Shown here piece by piece: positions 1 through 8,359 of a stretch of DNA of 64,000 nt. Under the pieces are notes generated by a model that saw only the letters and a program-made list of their open reading frames with translations, had not been told where the DNA came from and made no database searches. The number at the start of each line of letters is the position of its first letter. The first letter of the stretch is position 1. The DNA comes from Granulosicoccus sp965214025 (GTDB taxonomy: Bacteria > Pseudomonadota > Gammaproteobacteria > Granulosicoccales > Granulosicoccaceae): NCBI GenBank assembly GCA_965214025.1, contig CBDCAW010000047.1:38482-102481 (forward strand), given 5' to 3'. Made by a program: the position numbers and the translations under genes.

Positions 1-44
1 CAATAGCGAGCTGCCCGCGCCAGCGTAAAACCGGTGTGCGGTGG

Positions 45-1307
45 CTATTTGCGACCCTTCGTCCAGGAGAGCTTGAAGCCGTAGTGACCATCCATCGTCT
101 GCGCGGTGTCGAAATAGCGATTCTCGCGGGTGATCTTCAGGTTGCCACCCTCGTTTTCCAGCAGGGCAACCGCGCAGATACGCTCGTTCGAGGTGCCCTC
201 CAGACGCACTTCCACGTCCGGGTTCCCCGGTGCGTAGAGCATGACCACGCCGTCGGTGGCCGACCAGTTCGGCACGCCTTCGTAGATCATCGCGAAGATC
301 AGCACCCGCTTGATTTCGCTCCAGCGTTCGCCGTTGATGCGCATCCACTCGCCACCGCTGACCGCACCGGTGCGGTCGTCGCCCGCCAGTTCGATGTAGG
401 GAGGTCGGTCGAAGTACCCGAAGTTCTTGCCCAGGGCCTGGACCCCGAGGCGTGTGCCATCGGTGAGTTCGTACAGGCAGGCGAGATCGAGATCGATGCC
501 GCCTGATTTCGTCATGCCGAACAGGCCCTTCTTCTTCTCGCCCTGGTTCCAGTCGAGGTTGATCTTCACCGTGCCCAGGGTACCGCCTTTCTTTTCCAGG
601 CTGATCGAGGGGCTCGACTTGCTCAGCGAAACCTTGGAAAGATTCACGGTCGACGCGGTTGGGGTGGCAGCCGGTGATGCCGAGCTGGAAGATGCCGAGC
701 TACCGGATGATGAGGCAGGCGGTGCGCTGGAGGATGCTGAACTACTGGATGAAGAGGCAGCCGGCGGTGCGGCAGGCTCCGGCGCGGCGATGGTCACGCC
801 ATGATGCTCTGCCAGCGGTTGCAGGCCACCGTCGAAGCCCTGACCCACCGCACGGAATTTCCATGCACCGTTGCGCTCGTAGACCTCACCCAGGATCAGG
901 GCAGCCTCGCGAGCACTGGTGGTGTCCAACGTGAAGGTGGCAACTTCGCCCGCCTCACCATCGACGGACAGCGACATCTGCGACACCGAGGAAAACGGCT
1001 TGGCACCCTGGGCGGTCAGTGTCGCCGTCACCGCGACCTTCACGATGCCCGCATCGAGCTTCTCCGGATCGATCGCGACGACGGTGGTGCCGTTCTCGGA
1101 CAGCGTCTCCATGTTCACACTGCCGTTGGCCGATGTGCGCTGGCCGTAGAAGACCATGCCTTCATCGCCGGTGACCTTGCCGCTATCGGTCAGCAGAAAG
1201 CAGCTGACATCGACATCCTCGACACCTGACGCCAGCCCGGACCAGCGAACCTTCACCTTGACCGGCCCACGGGGCAGGGCCGTGTTTGCGCCTTTGGTCA
1301 ACTCCAT
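45..1307 (-). CDS. TerA-like tellurium resistance protein (two TerD-superfamily domains)
   Basis: A 420-residue protein with two TerD-superfamily domains. Residues 1-165 start MELTKGANTALP and form the first domain. Residues about 170-222 are a Ser/Ala/Pro linker. Residues 228-420 are the TerA-type domain, with the acidic GIDLDLACL and GDDRTGA motifs typical of calcium-binding Ter proteins. The family takes part in tellurite, phage and general stress responses at the inner face of the membrane; the biochemical role is unsettled. It lies 54 nt downstream of the terD-like gene on the same strand, with GAGGAAG 8-14 nt before the ATG, so the two are probably co-transcribed. Other ter genes may lie left of the window edge. 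The Ser-rich linker is unusually long. Confidence 0.85.
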   Translation of the reverse strand: MELTKGANTALPRGPVKVKVRWSGLASGVEDVDVSCFLLTDSGKVTGDEGMVFYGQRTSANGSVNMETLSENGTTVVAIDPEKLDAGIVKVAVTATLTAQGAKPFSSVSQMSLSVDGEAGEVATFTLDTTSAREAALILGEVYERNGAWKFRAVGQGFDGGLQPLAEHHGVTIAAPEPAAPPAASSSSSSASSSAPPASSSGSSASSSSASPAATPTASTVNLSKVSLSKSSPSISLEKKGGTLGTVKINLDWNQGEKKKGLFGMTKSGGIDLDLACLYELTDGTRLGVQALGKNFGYFDRPPYIELAGDDRTGAVSGGEWMRINGERWSEIKRVLIFAMIYEGVPNWSATDGVVMLYAPGNPDVEVRLEGTSNERICAVALLENEGGNLKITRENRYFDTAQTMDGHYGFKLSWTKGRK

Positions 1308-1361
1308 CGATCTTCCTCTTCTATATTGGCTTCTGTACGAGCTGTTCTATGCAGACAGGCC

Positions 1362-1952
1362 CTAGATATGCTGGATAGCTGCAGCCGCCATGTCTTTCGC
1401 GGTACGGCCGTCGGCCGGCTCACCCACCGCCTTGAATGTCCAACCGCCACCGCTGCGCGACAGCACGCCCATGACCACGCCGGTATGCTTGCCCTTGTCG
1501 GCCAGGGTGTAGCGGCACAGCTCAGTGTTGTCGCCATCGTCAAGCACTCGACAGAACGCGTTGTCGACCTCGTCGAAGGTCTGGCCACGAAAGGAACTGA
1601 CGAGAAAGATGAGGTGATGAGCCTTCGCATCGAGCGAACGGGTATTCACCTTGATCGATTCATCGTCGCCATCCCCTTCGCCGGTGAGGTTGTCACCACT
1701 GTGCACGATAGCGCTATCTTTCGATGTCAGACTCTGGAACCACACCACATCGAGGGTGTTCCGGGCCTCGTCGCACACGATGCAAGAGGCGTCCAGATCG
1801 ATGCTGTCACCGCCCCCGCCGAGCATCTTGCTGAAGAACCCCTTCTTTTCGACCTTGGCCGGATCCCAGCCGAGGCCAAGGTGCAACGTCGCGATGCCAC
1901 CGCCGGATTTCTCCAGGCTGATTTTCTGACCCTTCGACAGGGAAACTGACAT
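1362..1952 (-). CDS. terD: TerD family protein
   Basis: A 196-residue single-domain TerD/TerE-type protein. It begins MSVSLSKGQKISLEKSGGG, the usual family N-terminus, and this start is preceded by AGGAG at an 8-nt spacing; an upstream in-frame start at 2012 is rejected for that reason. It carries SIDLDASC and HSGDNLTG, the paired acidic motifs that bind calcium in TerD proteins. It is the first gene of a leftward pair with the TerA-like gene and stands back to back with the phosphoribosyltransferase operon. This linkage is the known association of Ter proteins with a predicted nucleoside-like biosynthetic cluster. TerD, TerE and TerX paralogues cannot be told apart by eye. Confidence 0.85.
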   Translation of the reverse strand: MSVSLSKGQKISLEKSGGGIATLHLGLGWDPAKVEKKGFFSKMLGGGGDSIDLDASCIVCDEARNTLDVVWFQSLTSKDSAIVHSGDNLTGEGDGDDESIKVNTRSLDAKAHHLIFLVSSFRGQTFDEVDNAFCRVLDDGDNTELCRYTLADKGKHTGVVMGVLSRSGGGWTFKAVGEPADGRTAKDMAAAAIQHI

Positions 1953-2453
1953 GAACCGTACTCCTGAATGAGTGATGGCACGAGCACCGGCACGAATGAA
2001 CAGCCGGCACAATGCCCATTTGACCTGCGATATTGTGCACTAGTTCTCGTTTTCGAAGGTAGCCGCTGCTTTCGGCGCTCCGATAGTGCGACGTGTGGCG
2101 CAGCTTACCGCACCTGGACCTGTCGCCGTTCCGCGTGTCGATCTGAGTTCATGAGAGCTTCTCGATCAAATAGATCGGCTGAACCGATGTATGCGGCTGG
2201 AACGAGTACCTGCCGCGCTCGCTCGCACCGCCGATGGGAGAACGTCCCCGCCCGTGTCGAGCAAGACACTCGGGGAAGAGCTCTTGAGAACGATCCTCTG
2301 AGAGAGAGAGCTGTCGTGAAAGACCCGTGGGTTGGCGATAGCTTGAATGCACCGTTTTCGTGCATGCATGTTTACACCCCTTTACACCCCACGTTTTCAC
2401 CGCCGTTCACTCGTGTAGCATCCCGGCATGGACACAGGATATGGGGCACGTAC
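1953..2453. other. Divergent intergenic region between terD and the PRTase-TRSP operon
   Basis: About 500 nt with no convincing gene; the short ORFs here have no recognisable domain and biased composition. It must hold the promoters for both the leftward ter pair and the rightward five-gene operon. A 10-nt direct repeat (TTTACACCCC twice in tandem) lies at about 2371-2390, just upstream of the operon. I see no convincing -35/-10 pair. Confidence 0.5.
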
Positions 2454-3803
2454 ATGGATGCAGGCGTCAACAGTGCGGCCGGTGAGCGGGAAGCTGCGGG
2501 TCAGCAATTGATTCAATGCGATCTGGAAACCGGTCGCCTGCAGGTCAGTTGCGAGAGTGCATGGGCCGGTGAGTCGCTGCCGTTCGGCCTGGCCGAGCGA
2601 AACAACCCGCGCCGCGCGTTTCTGTTCGTCTCACGCGTACTCGGCCGTCACGTACCGATCCGGCCCGCCCTCATGCGGCAGGCATTCACGGCGCTCGCCG
2701 ATGACATTCCGGCAGACCTGCCCGGCCCCATCGTGATAACCGGCATGGCGGAGACGGCAGTGGGCCTGGGAGCAGGAGTGCATGATGCCTTCCTGGCACG
2801 AACCGGCCGCGACGACGTGCTGTTCCTGTCAACTACGCGGGCGCGATTCGATGCAGCTGAGCTGACCTCGTTTCGCGAAGAGCACAGCCATGCATCCGGG
2901 CACCAGGTCTATCGCCCGCAGCACGTGACCGACAGAGCGCTGCTGGACGAGGCCCGTTCGCTCGTCATGGTCGATGACGAGGCCAGCTCGGGCGATACCT
3001 TCGCGAATCTCTCTACCGCGTTGATCGAGGCAGGGCTCGACCGGCTCGAGCGGGTGCATACCACGGTCCTCACCGACTGGCGTGGGGGTGTCGTCCATTC
3101 AGGGGCGCTTTCGAAAGCCCACTCGTTGTCGAAAGTCCACTCAGGGGCGTCGTCGACAGGCTCCTCGAGTGAGTCATCGAGATCCACTCGATGGACATGT
3201 TCCGCGTTGCTTTACGGCCACTACGAATGGCTACCGTTCGCAGGTGCTCCGCAGCGCACACTGCCTGATGCGGATCAGCCGCGGGTAACCGACGTCAGCC
3301 CGATCGCGCGAGATGATGACGGGCGGCTCGGCCGGTCCCGTCGTTCCTCCATCAGCTACCCCGATGCATTGCTTGAATGCCTGCAGGCCGTACCCGATGA
3401 AGCCCGCGGCATCACATTGGTGCTCGGTACCGGTGAGCATGTCTGGGAGCCGTTCCTGCTGGCTGAAGCCCTCGAACGCGAAGGCCATGATGTGCGCTTC
3501 GGTGCTACCACTCGCTCACCGATCCTGCCCGGGCACGAGGTGCGTCGCGGGATGGCATTCGCCGACCATGAAGGCCTCGGCATCACCAATTACCTGTACA
3601 ACGTCGACCCGCATGCCTTTTCGCAGGTCGTTCTCTGCGTCGACACATCGCTGGCGGCGCTGGATCCCCGGTTGCTTGCAGCGCTGCGGCCACACGTGCT
3701 GGAAGGAGACGTGTTCCACGACTGGTCGACACTGGCTGCGCCGATTGGTGACGTGGAACCCGCGGCAGGCTTCGATATCGGACCCGCGGTGGCTGACGCA
3801 TGA
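2454..3803 (+). CDS. Phosphoribosyltransferase with C-terminal TRSP domain (ter-associated)
   Basis: A 449-residue protein. The N-terminal type I phosphoribosyltransferase fold has the PRPP loop VDDEASSGDT at residues 173-182. The C-terminal domain shows the eponymous TRSP motif at 353-356. This two-domain enzyme is a known partner of Ter proteins and is predicted to transfer a ribosyl-phosphate in synthesis of an unidentified nucleoside-like compound. The start at ATG 2454 fits the family N-terminus; the ORF extends upstream with non-homologous sequence. Its stop overlaps the HAD gene start as ATGA. Between the domains (about residues 216-245) is a Ser-rich stretch encoded by short direct repeats, not expected in the family. 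It is the first gene of a five-gene coupled operon. Confidence 0.85.
   Translation: MDAGVNSAAGEREAAGQQLIQCDLETGRLQVSCESAWAGESLPFGLAERNNPRRAFLFVSRVLGRHVPIRPALMRQAFTALADDIPADLPGPIVITGMAETAVGLGAGVHDAFLARTGRDDVLFLSTTRARFDAAELTSFREEHSHASGHQVYRPQHVTDRALLDEARSLVMVDDEASSGDTFANLSTALIEAGLDRLERVHTTVLTDWRGGVVHSGALSKAHSLSKVHSGASSTGSSSESSRSTRWTCSALLYGHYEWLPFAGAPQRTLPDADQPRVTDVSPIARDDDGRLGRSRRSSISYPDALLECLQAVPDEARGITLVLGTGEHVWEPFLLAEALEREGHDVRFGATTRSPILPGHEVRRGMAFADHEGLGITNYLYNVDPHAFSQVVLCVDTSLAALDPRLLAALRPHVLEGDVFHDWSTLAAPIGDVEPAAGFDIGPAVADA
3099..3149 (+). repeat. Short direct repeats inside the PRTase-TRSP linker
   Basis: TCAGGGGCG occurs at 3099-3107 and again at 3141-3149, and the stretch between holds two near-copies of TCGAAAGYCCACTC. 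The copies keep the reading frame and encode a Ser/Ala/His-rich linker between the PRTase and TRSP domains. Confidence 0.6.
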
Positions 3804-4639
3804 AGCAGATACCTACCGGAGACGGTGCGGTGCGCACGATCATCCTCACGGATCTCGACGACACACTGTTCCAGACCGCCCGAAAGCTGAGCGCTGAAGA
3901 GTTGGCTCGATCGACGCGTGCCGCACGAGCCACCAACGATCGGCACAGCTTCATCACACCCCGTCAGCAGGCTCTGTTCGAGTGGTTCCACTCACGTCAG
4001 GTGATTCCGGTGACGGCCCGCGGCTGCGAAGCGTATTCGCGTGTTCAGCTGCCATTTGCCGGGCCGGCCATCGTGGCCAACGGAGCAACGCTTCTCGATG
4101 CCGACGGGCAACCGGACGCCCAGTGGCAGGCCCACGTGCTGGCACTGCTTGCCACCCATCGAAAGCGACTCGACGGGTTGCCTGCATTGATCCGGGAAGA
4201 GGCGGCTCGCCGTGATGTCGCCGTGCGTACCTGGCTGGTCGAGGAGCCGGGTTGCGGCGGCGTCTATGCAGTGGCCAAGGCCGAGAAAGATGCCAGTGGC
4301 CAGGTGCTCGAGTCGCTGGTGCCGACCCTTCACGCCACGCTTGCATGTGGCACGGGTATCGATGCGTGGCGGCTTCACCACAATGGTAACAATCTTGCAT
4401 TATTGCCGCCGGGTGTGTCGAAGGCGGCCGCCGCGCAGTTCTTGCTGGAGCGGCTGCGCACGCAGGGGGAAGTGCTGACCATCGGTGTCGGCGATAGTGC
4501 CAGTGACCTGGAATTCATGCGCCTGTGCGATCTGTGGATGACCCCGACGGGTTCCGCGATCGATCAAATGACGTTATTGACCGGCCAGTGCCTGCGAGAG
4601 TCACTGCGCGACGCCGGCTCGCACGGTTCGCTCTCATGA
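3800..4639 (+). CDS. HAD-superfamily hydrolase (ter-associated)
   Basis: A 279-residue haloacid-dehalogenase-type phosphatase. Motif I is DLDDT with nucleophile D18 and acid/base D20, motif II is IPVTAR, and the late acidic motif is GVGDSASDLEF. A large cap lies between motifs II and III, as in cofactor-type HAD phosphatases. It probably dephosphorylates a sugar- or nucleoside-phosphate intermediate made by the neighbouring phosphoribosyltransferase; that substrate is inferred from context. The start codon overlaps the upstream stop (ATGA at 3800-3803), and its stop overlaps the next start in the same way (4636-4639), so the genes should be translationally coupled. Confidence 0.85.
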   Translation: MKQIPTGDGAVRTIILTDLDDTLFQTARKLSAEELARSTRAARATNDRHSFITPRQQALFEWFHSRQVIPVTARGCEAYSRVQLPFAGPAIVANGATLLDADGQPDAQWQAHVLALLATHRKRLDGLPALIREEAARRDVAVRTWLVEEPGCGGVYAVAKAEKDASGQVLESLVPTLHATLACGTGIDAWRLHHNGNNLALLPPGVSKAAAAQFLLERLRTQGEVLTIGVGDSASDLEFMRLCDLWMTPTGSAIDQMTLLTGQCLRESLRDAGSHGSLS

Positions 4640-5889
4640 GTGCGTCGACGTTCACGGCGGCGAAGCCACAGCCTGCTTTTTCGGGAAGCTATGAGGCGTC
4701 GGATGTCACGTTTCTCCTGCATCCGGTCAGCCCGGCAGATGCTGAGCAATTGTTCGAGGAACCGCAGCGCAAGGAACGCTTGATACAGGGTGGTCAGCGG
4801 CACTACTCGGAGATGATCACGCCGGAGCGCGTGCCGGGCGCCGAGTACCAGCGCATTTTCGAGCAGGCGCTGGAGCGTCATGCGCAGCGCATGGGCGAGG
4901 AGGTGGCGCAACTGGTGATCGATCTCGATGCACGCATCGACGGGCCGATCACCCTGTGCAGTCTCGTCCGTGCCGGCGTACCTCTGGGTGTGCTGCTGAC
5001 ACGTGGGCTGCGCACGCTGGGCAGGGATGTCGAGCACTTCGGCATCTCCATCATTCGCGACCGGGGCATCGACCACAACGCGATGGCACAAGTGTATCAG
5101 GCACGCCCGGCAACCGGCGTGGTCTTCGTGGACGGCTGGACCGGCAAGGGTGCGATCGCCGATGAGCTCGAGCATTCGCTGTCGGCTGCGGCCATACCAC
5201 CACGTCTGGTCGTCCTGGCTGATCCGGCGGGCCGCGCCTGGTTGTCGGCCGGGGTTGAAGACTGGCTGATACCCTCAGGCATCCTGGGTGGTACGGTGTC
5301 GGGGCTGGTCAGTCGTTCCATCCTCAATGCAAGCCTGACAGAACCGGAGGATTTCCATGCCACCGTTTGGCTCGACTACCTGTCCGAACACGATGTGTCG
5401 CGCCGGTTCGTCGATCGCATCGCCCTTGCCATGGACGTGCGTTCGTCGCATAGGCAGACAACCTCCCTGATCGAATCGCAGCGGGTGAGAGATCAAACGT
5501 TGTCGACTTCCGCGGCGGTGATCGAGCGGGTGGCGGCCGAATTCGGCATCTCCAACCGCAACCGTATCAAACCCGGTATCGCCGAGGCTACCCGAGCCGT
5601 GCTGCGGCGGGCGCCCGAACGTATCCTGGTGTCCGGGCATGACGATCCGGATCTCGAAGGCCTGCGCCATCTGGCACGACGGGCCGGGGTTGTCGTCGAA
5701 CGCCAGGGTGCCCGACTGTATCCCTACCGTGCCATCACGATCATTGCTGACGCCGCTGACGCCGCTGACGCCGCTGACGCCGCTGACGCCTCCCTCCGAT
5801 GCCTCCGATGCCTCCGATGCCTCCGATGCCTCCGATGCCTCCGATGCCTCCGACGGCGCGGCTCGACAGCCTTGAGCATTGCCGGATGA
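4636..5889 (+). CDS. StiP/PRTase-like protein with C-terminal PELOTA-like domain
   Basis: A 417-residue protein. The N-terminal and central part matches the StiP-type family (annotated as cysteine protease or phosphoribosyltransferase-like): LCSLVRAGVPLGVLL followed by a P-loop-like VVFVDGWTGKGAIAD. Residues about 320-370 resemble the PELOTA/L7Ae-like RNA-binding fold (RILVSGHDDPDLEGLRHLA). The recognisable protein ends near YRAITII; the remaining 45 or so residues are translated from two 9-nt tandem repeats and are rich in DAA then LRC triplets. ATG 4636 is chosen over an upstream start because it gives the ATGA overlap seen across this operon. The stop overlaps the next gene as ATGA. Whether it is an active protease or transferase is not known. 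Confidence 0.75.
   Translation: MSASTFTAAKPQPAFSGSYEASDVTFLLHPVSPADAEQLFEEPQRKERLIQGGQRHYSEMITPERVPGAEYQRIFEQALERHAQRMGEEVAQLVIDLDARIDGPITLCSLVRAGVPLGVLLTRGLRTLGRDVEHFGISIIRDRGIDHNAMAQVYQARPATGVVFVDGWTGKGAIADELEHSLSAAAIPPRLVVLADPAGRAWLSAGVEDWLIPSGILGGTVSGLVSRSILNASLTEPEDFHATVWLDYLSEHDVSRRFVDRIALAMDVRSSHRQTTSLIESQRVRDQTLSTSAAVIERVAAEFGISNRNRIKPGIAEATRAVLRRAPERILVSGHDDPDLEGLRHLARRAGVVVERQGARLYPYRAITIIADAADAADAADAADASLRCLRCLRCLRCLRCLRCLRRRGSTALSIAG
5746..5790 (+). repeat. Five perfect tandem copies of GCTGACGCC
   Basis: Five exact head-to-tail 9-nt units at the extreme 3' end of the StiP-like gene, translated as repeating Ala-Asp-Ala. Unit length is a multiple of three, so copy-number change would keep the frame. 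Confidence 0.95.
5794..5847 (+). repeat. Six perfect tandem copies of CTCCGATGC plus a degenerate seventh
   Basis: A second 9-nt array three bases after the first, with six exact copies and a partial copy to about 5853. In the StiP frame it encodes Leu-Arg-Cys triplets; in the frame of the downstream lyase it would read Met-Pro-Pro, but that gene starts after the array. Confidence 0.95.
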
Positions 5890-6929
5890 CCACCATGGAT
5901 ACCACGCTGCTCGCACGTCCGCTCGACGGCCTTGCTGTTGCAAGCGCCCACCCTGCAGGCGCAGGCATGACCGAATCGCCCGCGGGTGTCGACCGTACCG
6001 ACCACCTGGCCGACGCCATGACACTCGGAGCGACGATGTATGTACCGGCCGTGCATCCGGATATCGAGGATATCGTCGCCGGTCGCCGGTATCCATCATT
6101 GAAGTCGGTGGTGCTCTGTCTCGAAGACGCCTTGCACATCTCCGACGTCGAGCGTGGCCTGTACCTGCTTGCCGCGCTGTTGCGCGATTGCACTGCGCAT
6201 CGGCGCACGGGCATGCGCCGACCCCGTCTGTTCCTGCGCCCTCGCGGGTACGAGATGGCACAGTCGATCGTGCAGTTCGCGGGTATCGAGGATGTCGATG
6301 GTCTGGTCGTGCCGAAGGTGGACATCGAGGCATTGAGTCGCTGGTGGCAACTGGCGGCGGATGCCGATCTGCAGCTCATGCCGACCCTGGAGGAGCCGTG
6401 GGTTTTCGACCCGATGGCGTTGCAGGAATTCGCAGCTGCCCTGGCGGAGCAGGATCAGAGCCGTCTGATTGCCGTGCGCGTCGGTGGCAACGACCTGATG
6501 GCATCGATGCGGTTGCGCCGTTTGCGGGGCAGGACGGTGTACGACAGCCCACTGGCGTGGGGTTTGTCGCAGCTGATGTGTCAACTCGGGTCGCGCGGGT
6601 TCGCTCTGACGGCACCGGTATTCGATGTGCTCGACGATTCGACGACCCTGGCACGCGAGTGCAGGCTGGACGCCGAGTTCGGCTTCATTGGCAAGACAGC
6701 GATTCATCCCTCGCAGATCAGCGTGATCGAACGCGAGTTCGCGGTAAGACAGGAGGATCTGGACCTCGCGAAACAGACACTTGCGCAGGATGCCGGCGCA
6801 GTGTTCCGCAGCGGCGGCATGATGCTGGAGCCTGCCACGCATCGCGCCTGGGCTCGGCGGATCGTCGCGTTGGCGGGCACCTACGGTGTTCTGCCCGGCG
6901 ATTCTGCTGCCGAGCCGTTAGCCCTGTGA
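5886..6929 (+). CDS. HpcH/HpaI (CitE-like) C-C bond lyase, ter-associated
   Basis: A 347-residue TIM-barrel enzyme of the HpcH/HpaI aldolase/citrate lyase beta-subunit superfamily. It shows the CLEDALH metal-binding segment, RPRLFLRPRG, and GKTAIHPSQI, which is diagnostic of CitE-like enzymes. The family cleaves or forms C-C bonds via divalent-metal enolates; in ter clusters it is predicted to act in the same pathway as the PRTase and HAD proteins. ATG 5886 (MTTMDTTLLARP) is chosen since it overlaps the preceding stop as ATGA; the ORF extends upstream only through the repeat array. Its own stop overlaps the next GTG start (6926-6929). Confidence 0.85.
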   Translation: MTTMDTTLLARPLDGLAVASAHPAGAGMTESPAGVDRTDHLADAMTLGATMYVPAVHPDIEDIVAGRRYPSLKSVVLCLEDALHISDVERGLYLLAALLRDCTAHRRTGMRRPRLFLRPRGYEMAQSIVQFAGIEDVDGLVVPKVDIEALSRWWQLAADADLQLMPTLEEPWVFDPMALQEFAAALAEQDQSRLIAVRVGGNDLMASMRLRRLRGRTVYDSPLAWGLSQLMCQLGSRGFALTAPVFDVLDDSTTLARECRLDAEFGFIGKTAIHPSQISVIEREFAVRQEDLDLAKQTLAQDAGAVFRSGGMMLEPATHRAWARRIVALAGTYGVLPGDSAAEPLAL

Positions 6930-7474
6930 AGACATACTACCTCGCCTACGGTTCGAACCTGCACCCCGTTCGGCTCGGGCAGAGGATCGCCAGCGCGGTG
7001 CCCATGGCACCGATCGAGCTCAGGGGTGAGCGCATTGCCTTCAACAAGCTCGGTAGAGATGGATCGGCCAAATGCTCGCTGGTTGCGGTGCCTGGTTCAT
7101 GCGTATCGGTTTGGGCTGCTCTCTATCAAATGGAAGCCGCCGATACCACCGTGCTCGATGAACATGAAGGGCTGGGTAGAGGGTACGACAAGTCATGGAT
7201 TTCGATTCTTCATGGCAGGTCGGAGGTGACTGCGTTCACCTACCGAGCCGCCGAATCGCATGTCACTGATGCCGGAGAGCCCTTCAAGTGGTACCGGAAC
7301 CTTGTGTTGCTGGGCGGCCGGTATTTCAACTTTCCTCCTAGCTACCTTCAGGCAATAGCTGAAGTGCCTGCGGTAGAGGACCCGGATCAGGTTCGCTCGG
7401 CGCTCAATCAGAGGCTGATTCGCGAAGCCGAACGCCATTCGAAGGTGGCACCTTGGCCCCGACTGTCGGGATGA
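6926..7474 (+). CDS. Gamma-glutamylcyclotransferase-like (AIG2/GGCT) protein
   Basis: A 182-residue protein starting at GTG with YYLAYGSNL, the substrate-loop signature of the GGCT/AIG2 fold. DEHEGLGRGYDK carries the probable catalytic glutamate. The fold cyclises gamma-glutamyl groups to 5-oxoproline or acts on related amide bonds. The GTGA overlap with the lyase stop makes it the fifth gene of the coupled operon. I do not recall GGCT as a core member of ter-linked biosynthetic clusters, so this may be a lineage-specific addition. It suggests that the pathway product or an intermediate carries a gamma-glutamyl or similar amide; that is inference. Nothing coding follows until the convergent YceI gene. 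Confidence 0.8.
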   Translation: MKTYYLAYGSNLHPVRLGQRIASAVPMAPIELRGERIAFNKLGRDGSAKCSLVAVPGSCVSVWAALYQMEAADTTVLDEHEGLGRGYDKSWISILHGRSEVTAFTYRAAESHVTDAGEPFKWYRNLVLLGGRYFNFPPSYLQAIAEVPAVEDPDQVRSALNQRLIREAERHSKVAPWPRLSG

Positions 7475-7651
7475 ACCACCACTCGATCAAGACAGGCCTC
7501 AAGTAACGCGCTGTCCAGCCGGGACGCACTCGGATTGACGTCGACTAGGCGTTGCCTGCCCCCGCCTGCGTTGGAAGACGAAGCCGTACCCGCGGGAATC
7601 GCTATGCGCTGGTGATGAGGGTCGATCCCGCTACCCTTGTCTACGCGATAC

Positions 7652-8359
7652 TCAGCGCTTCTGGAATTCGCCATGAATCTCGACACCTATCTCATCGCCC
7701 ACCAGCGCAGCGAATGCATCAATTCCATAATCGGAGCGTTCGAGCGCGCCGGTCGCGCTGAATCCCAGGGTGTACTTGCCGGTGAGCAGATTGTCCGCGC
7801 CACCATTGAACATGGCGGCCAGAGTGAGTGGTCGGGTGACCCCGTGCAGGGTGAAGTCGCCGATGATGGACAGTACGCCATCGTCGTCGATGCCCACTTC
7901 GGTGGTCACGAAACGAGCCTGCGGAAAACGCTCGGTATCCAGCCAATCGCGCCCGCGTAACCTGCCTTCGAGTGTTTCGTTGCCGAGATCGATGCTGTCC
8001 ATGCTCACGCGGCCTTCAAGAGTCAGCGCTTCGGGTTCCGATGGGTCGAAATCGAGGCTTGCCTCCATATCGTTGAACCGACCCACCACGGTCGACAGGC
8101 CCAGATGCTCTATGCGGAACAGCAGATAGGCATGATCGGGATCGAGCTTGTAGTCACCGGCTCGCAGCTCTTCGAACGACTGAGTATAGTTCGGACGGAC
8201 AAGCGAGGCACAACCGGTGAGCAGGGACGTCGATAATACAAACATGGAGAGCAAGCGCCAACGTCGGCGATACCGAGCCGCCTGGTACGAGATTGCTCGC
8301 GTTGACCGAGCCTTCGGCAGCAAATGCACGCCTGAAGGGAAACTGCTCGTAGAAGTCAC
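7652..8359 (-). CDS. YceI family lipoprotein
   Basis: A protein of about 235 residues with a lipoprotein signal. A basic stretch (RYRRRWRLL) and hydrophobic core lead to the lipobox LLTGC, placing the mature cysteine at residue 50. The mature part is a YceI-like lipocalin-type barrel: YKLDPDHAYLLFRIEHLG, GRFNDMEASLDFDP, and the C-terminal GDFTLHGVTRPLTL are family hallmarks. YceI proteins bind isoprenoid-like lipids in the periplasm. The start is uncertain: GTG at 8359 has a weak GAGG, and the internal ATG at 8245 would remove the positive n-region. It stands alone, convergent with the GGCT-like gene. Confidence 0.8.
   Translation of the reverse strand: MTSTSSFPSGVHLLPKARSTRAISYQAARYRRRWRLLSMFVLSTSLLTGCASLVRPNYTQSFEELRAGDYKLDPDHAYLLFRIEHLGLSTVVGRFNDMEASLDFDPSEPEALTLEGRVSMDSIDLGNETLEGRLRGRDWLDTERFPQARFVTTEVGIDDDGVLSIIGDFTLHGVTRPLTLAAMFNGGADNLLTGKYTLGFSATGALERSDYGIDAFAALVGDEIGVEIHGEFQKR

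Noticed and set aside
2105..2400. Several 67-86 residue minus-strand frames
   Set aside because: They overlap each other in the divergent ter control region and show no coding-like composition.
5746..5853. Possible CRISPR-like array
   Set aside because: Units are 9 nt with no spacers; these are simple coding tandem repeats.
5799..5885. Lyase start within the Met-Pro-Pro frame of the repeat
   Set aside because: It would give a repetitive N-terminus absent from the family; ATG 5886 gives the ATGA overlap used by the whole operon.
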